A DNA stretch of 64,000 bases from JAAYUD01 sp041907665 (GTDB lineage: Bacteria > Bacteroidota > Bacteroidia > Bacteroidales > Bacteroidaceae), in assembly GCA_041907665.1 (NCBI GenBank), contig JAYRGW010000008.1:29355-93354 (forward strand). Reading direction: 5' to 3'. Under the pieces are notes generated by a model, which did no database searches, was not told the DNA's origin, and was given only the letters and a program-made list of their open reading frames with translations. Made by a program: the position numbers and the translations under genes. Shown here piece after piece: positions 62,254 through 64,000 of this stretch. Position 1 is the stretch's first letter. Every line of letters begins with the position of its first letter.

Positions 62254-63174
62254 ATGGAAACATTGAAAAATAAAGATCATCATCACGAACATGTACACCA
62301 AATAAATTCATTAAACAATATATTTATCTTTTCGATTATCTTAAATTTATTGTTTGTAATCATAGAAGCAACTGTCGGATGGATGCAAGATTCGCTCAGC
62401 CTCTTGTCCGATGCTGGACATAACTTAAGCGATGTATTTTCACTCTTATTGGTACTTATTACTTTTAGGTTGGCAAAAGTACATCGTTCGAAGCATTTTA
62501 CTTATGGCCTAAAAAAGAGCTCCATTCTCATCTCTCTCCTTAATGCCGTTATTTTGCTTGCTGCTGTAGGCGCTATAATTATTGAAAGTATTCATAAATT
62601 CCACGAACCAACCACAGTAAATGGCACTGTCGTGTCATGGACTGCCGGTGTCGGTATCCTAATTAATGGTGCAACAGTTTTAATGTTGATGAAAGGACAA
62701 AAGGGAGATTTGAATGTACGAGGTGCATTTTTGCACATGGCCGCAGATACTCTTGTTTCAATAGGGGTAGTAATATCTGGCATCATTATTACTTATACAG
62801 GATGGAACATTATCGATCCGATTGTAAGTCTTCTTATAGCCATAGTTATTCTTGTATCCACTTGGCAGTTACTTTCAGAGAGTGTCAAATTATCACTGGA
62901 TGGCACCCCACAAGGTATTAATCTAGACGAAATTAAAGCTATTATGAAAAACTGTGCACATGTTGTAGATGTACACCACATACATATATGGGCAATGAGC
63001 ACAACAGAAAACGCGCTGACTGCACACATTATATTGGATGATATAAACCAAATAGAAAAGGCAAAAGAGGAAATAAAGAAAGAATTAAAAGAAAATGGAA
63101 TTATTCATTCCACATTGGAAATGGAAACACAAATGTCTGCATGCAAAGATATGGCATGCGAAGAAGACAACTGA
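62254..63174 (+). CDS. Cation diffusion facilitator family metal exporter (CzcD/ZitB-like)
   Basis: The 306-residue protein has a His-rich N-terminus (DHHHEHVHQ), six hydrophobic segments, and the family zinc site in SDAGHNLSD (about residues 46-54, TM2) and HMAADT (about 163-168, TM5). A cytoplasmic C-terminal domain has HHIHIWAM (about 245), and the tail contains Cys (SACKDMACEE). It would expel zinc or related divalent metals in exchange for protons. An operator-like inverted repeat overlies its promoter, implying metal-responsive control. Confidence 0.9.
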   Translation: METLKNKDHHHEHVHQINSLNNIFIFSIILNLLFVIIEATVGWMQDSLSLLSDAGHNLSDVFSLLLVLITFRLAKVHRSKHFTYGLKKSSILISLLNAVILLAAVGAIIIESIHKFHEPTTVNGTVVSWTAGVGILINGATVLMLMKGQKGDLNVRGAFLHMAADTLVSIGVVISGIIITYTGWNIIDPIVSLLIAIVILVSTWQLLSESVKLSLDGTPQGINLDEIKAIMKNCAHVVDVHHIHIWAMSTTENALTAHIILDDINQIEKAKEEIKKELKENGIIHSTLEMETQMSACKDMACEEDN

Positions 63175-63863
63175 CCGAACGCCCTCAAACTGAAATTATG
63201 GAAAATCCATAACAAATTAATCGGGTTCAATATAGCTACAAGAAATTTGTATTTAGAGACTTTGTCACTCCCGCATGACACCATTACGCACTATCACACA
63301 GAATGTTAACAACACACCATATACAACGCCAACGAAAAGATGTCGCTAAATCGACTCGAGAGCATACTGTAGAAACGTTATTTCCAGTAGGGGTCTATTT
63401 AGACTCGATCTAAACAGTATCCTACAGATAGTTGATGAGCCGTTTTTTAATGGCCAAGTGTACTCATTCTCTTTTAACAAAGGCCTCATTCCAAACGAAA
63501 TAACGAGTAAATTAATACAACAACTACCCAATAAGCGTTTTTACATCTACCTCTTTTAGCCTCAATACTTTCTATGTTCTTCTGATAATTTATCTCATAG
63601 TTCTTCGTTATCGTATTCGACACTCTTACGCATGATATGCTTTCTTTCCTTCTTTGAAACTAGATGTATCGTGTCAACTATAATTGGTTATTCGCATAGC
63701 AAGTCTGTTCAGAACAACTTTACAATTAGGGTTCAGAAGTCTCACACGTGTGCGACATCTGTATCACACGTGTGAGACAAGTGTCGCACAGCTGTGAGAC
63801 GTTCGTCGCACACGTGTGAGACTTCCACCTTGTTATAGAATGCAGGGCTGACGCATTAAGAAT
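63175..63863. other. Gene-free interval with a palindrome array
   Basis: Apart from the palindrome array at 63739-63822 I see no supported feature. One plus-strand frame is open at about 63345-63560 without a credible start and with no recognisable motif. It may be a relic or chance. Confidence 0.4.
63739..63822. repeat. Second array of four 18-bp palindromes, exact 22-bp period
   Basis: Units at 63739-63756, 63761-63778, 63783-63800 and 63805-63822 follow the pattern of the array at 2954-3037: 18-bp palindromes around CACA-NN-TGTG with 4-bp spacers. Unit count and period are identical. It lies between the CDF gene and the 3' end of a minus-strand gene. Confidence 0.9.
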
Positions 63864-64000
63864 TTAGTTTTCTTTCCATTTAGAATCCAAAAGTTCTATC
63901 ATGTAATTTTCATCCCATCCAGCCAGTTTTCTTTTCATCTTGAAGCTACCTTTTCTTATGCTATTTTTTATTTGTGCAAGGGCAATCTTGTTGATGAGAG
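63864..64000 (-). CDS. 3' end of an unidentified minus-strand gene (truncated by window)
   Basis: The minus-strand frame is open from the window edge to a TAA at 63864-63866 and encodes 44 residues, ending GWDENYMIELLDSKWKEN. The fragment is basic (KNSIRKGSFKMKRKLAGW) and looks natural rather than a shadow, but no family can be named from it. Confidence 0.45.
   Translation of the reverse strand, partial: LINKIALAQIKNSIRKGSFKMKRKLAGWDENYMIELLDSKWKEN

Noticed and set aside
63345..63560. Plus-strand open frame possibly a pseudogene
   Set aside because: It has no credible start and no recognisable motif; it was left only as a note in the gene-free interval.

Overview
The window is AT-rich chromosomal DNA from a member of the Bacteroidota, almost certainly an anaerobic Bacteroidales. 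The support is direct. It has a SusC/SusD pair with a FecR-type anti-sigma factor and an ECF sigma factor, the bifunctional fucose-salvage enzyme Fkp, HU domains fused to a winged helix, DUF5689 and DUF5117 families, and TAnnTTTG promoter -7 boxes in front of most transcription units. A gut or host-associated lineage (Barnesiellaceae-like or a related family) would fit, but the family cannot be fixed from the sequence alone. I saw no rRNA, tRNA, CRISPR array or intact insertion sequence.

Layout: 1-1057 holds the end of a GldE/CorC-type protein and a phosphopantetheinyl transferase. 1058-4500 is a block bounded by 119-bp inverted repeats. It carries a ketopantoate-reductase-like gene, an HU-wHTH DNA-binding protein and a VirE/VapE-like ATPase, with an array of four 18-bp palindromes between the last two. 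4668-5774 is a nitronate monooxygenase. 5902-15827 looks like an extracellular nucleic-acid degradation and uptake locus (secreted phosphodiesterase-fold nuclease, TonB receptor, DUF5689 lipoprotein, lipoprotein DNA/RNA nuclease), followed by a cytoplasmic Dna2-like nuclease-helicase. 16207-26004 is an envelope-polysaccharide and fucose locus: Wza, Wzc, Fkp, FucP, Gmd, Fcl. 26115-36217 is a run of mostly single genes: secreted C1 peptidase, DUF486 membrane protein, NagB-PIG-L fusion, amidase, small unknown protein, YgiQ radical SAM protein and DoxX. 36218-37345 is a 1.1-kb non-coding interval full of hairpins. 37346-38761 is a Tat-exported aldo/keto reductase with ferredoxin domains.

39187-45728 is a seven-gene operon hdrCBA-flxDCBA. 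It would couple NADH oxidation to disulfide and ferredoxin reduction (flavin-based electron bifurcation). 61973-46786, on the minus strand, is a peptide-utilisation locus: FecR, SusC with an STN signalling domain, SusD, a lipoprotein peptidase homologue, two DUF5117 zincins and a thioredoxin-S9 peptidase fusion. The likely cognate sigma factor lies just beyond its 3' end (46487-45906). The lipoprotein and one of the two zincins have lost their zinc ligands. The window ends with a CDF metal exporter behind an operator-like inverted repeat, a second array of four 18-bp palindromes, and the 3' end of an unidentified minus-strand gene.

The most interesting points are the dead/active metallopeptidase pairing in one operon, the 119-bp inverted repeats around the HU/VirE block with a decayed copy 32 kb away, the two arrays of an identical 22-bp-period palindrome, the hairpin-rich non-coding interval, and the Hdr-Flx complex in a Bacteroidales genome.
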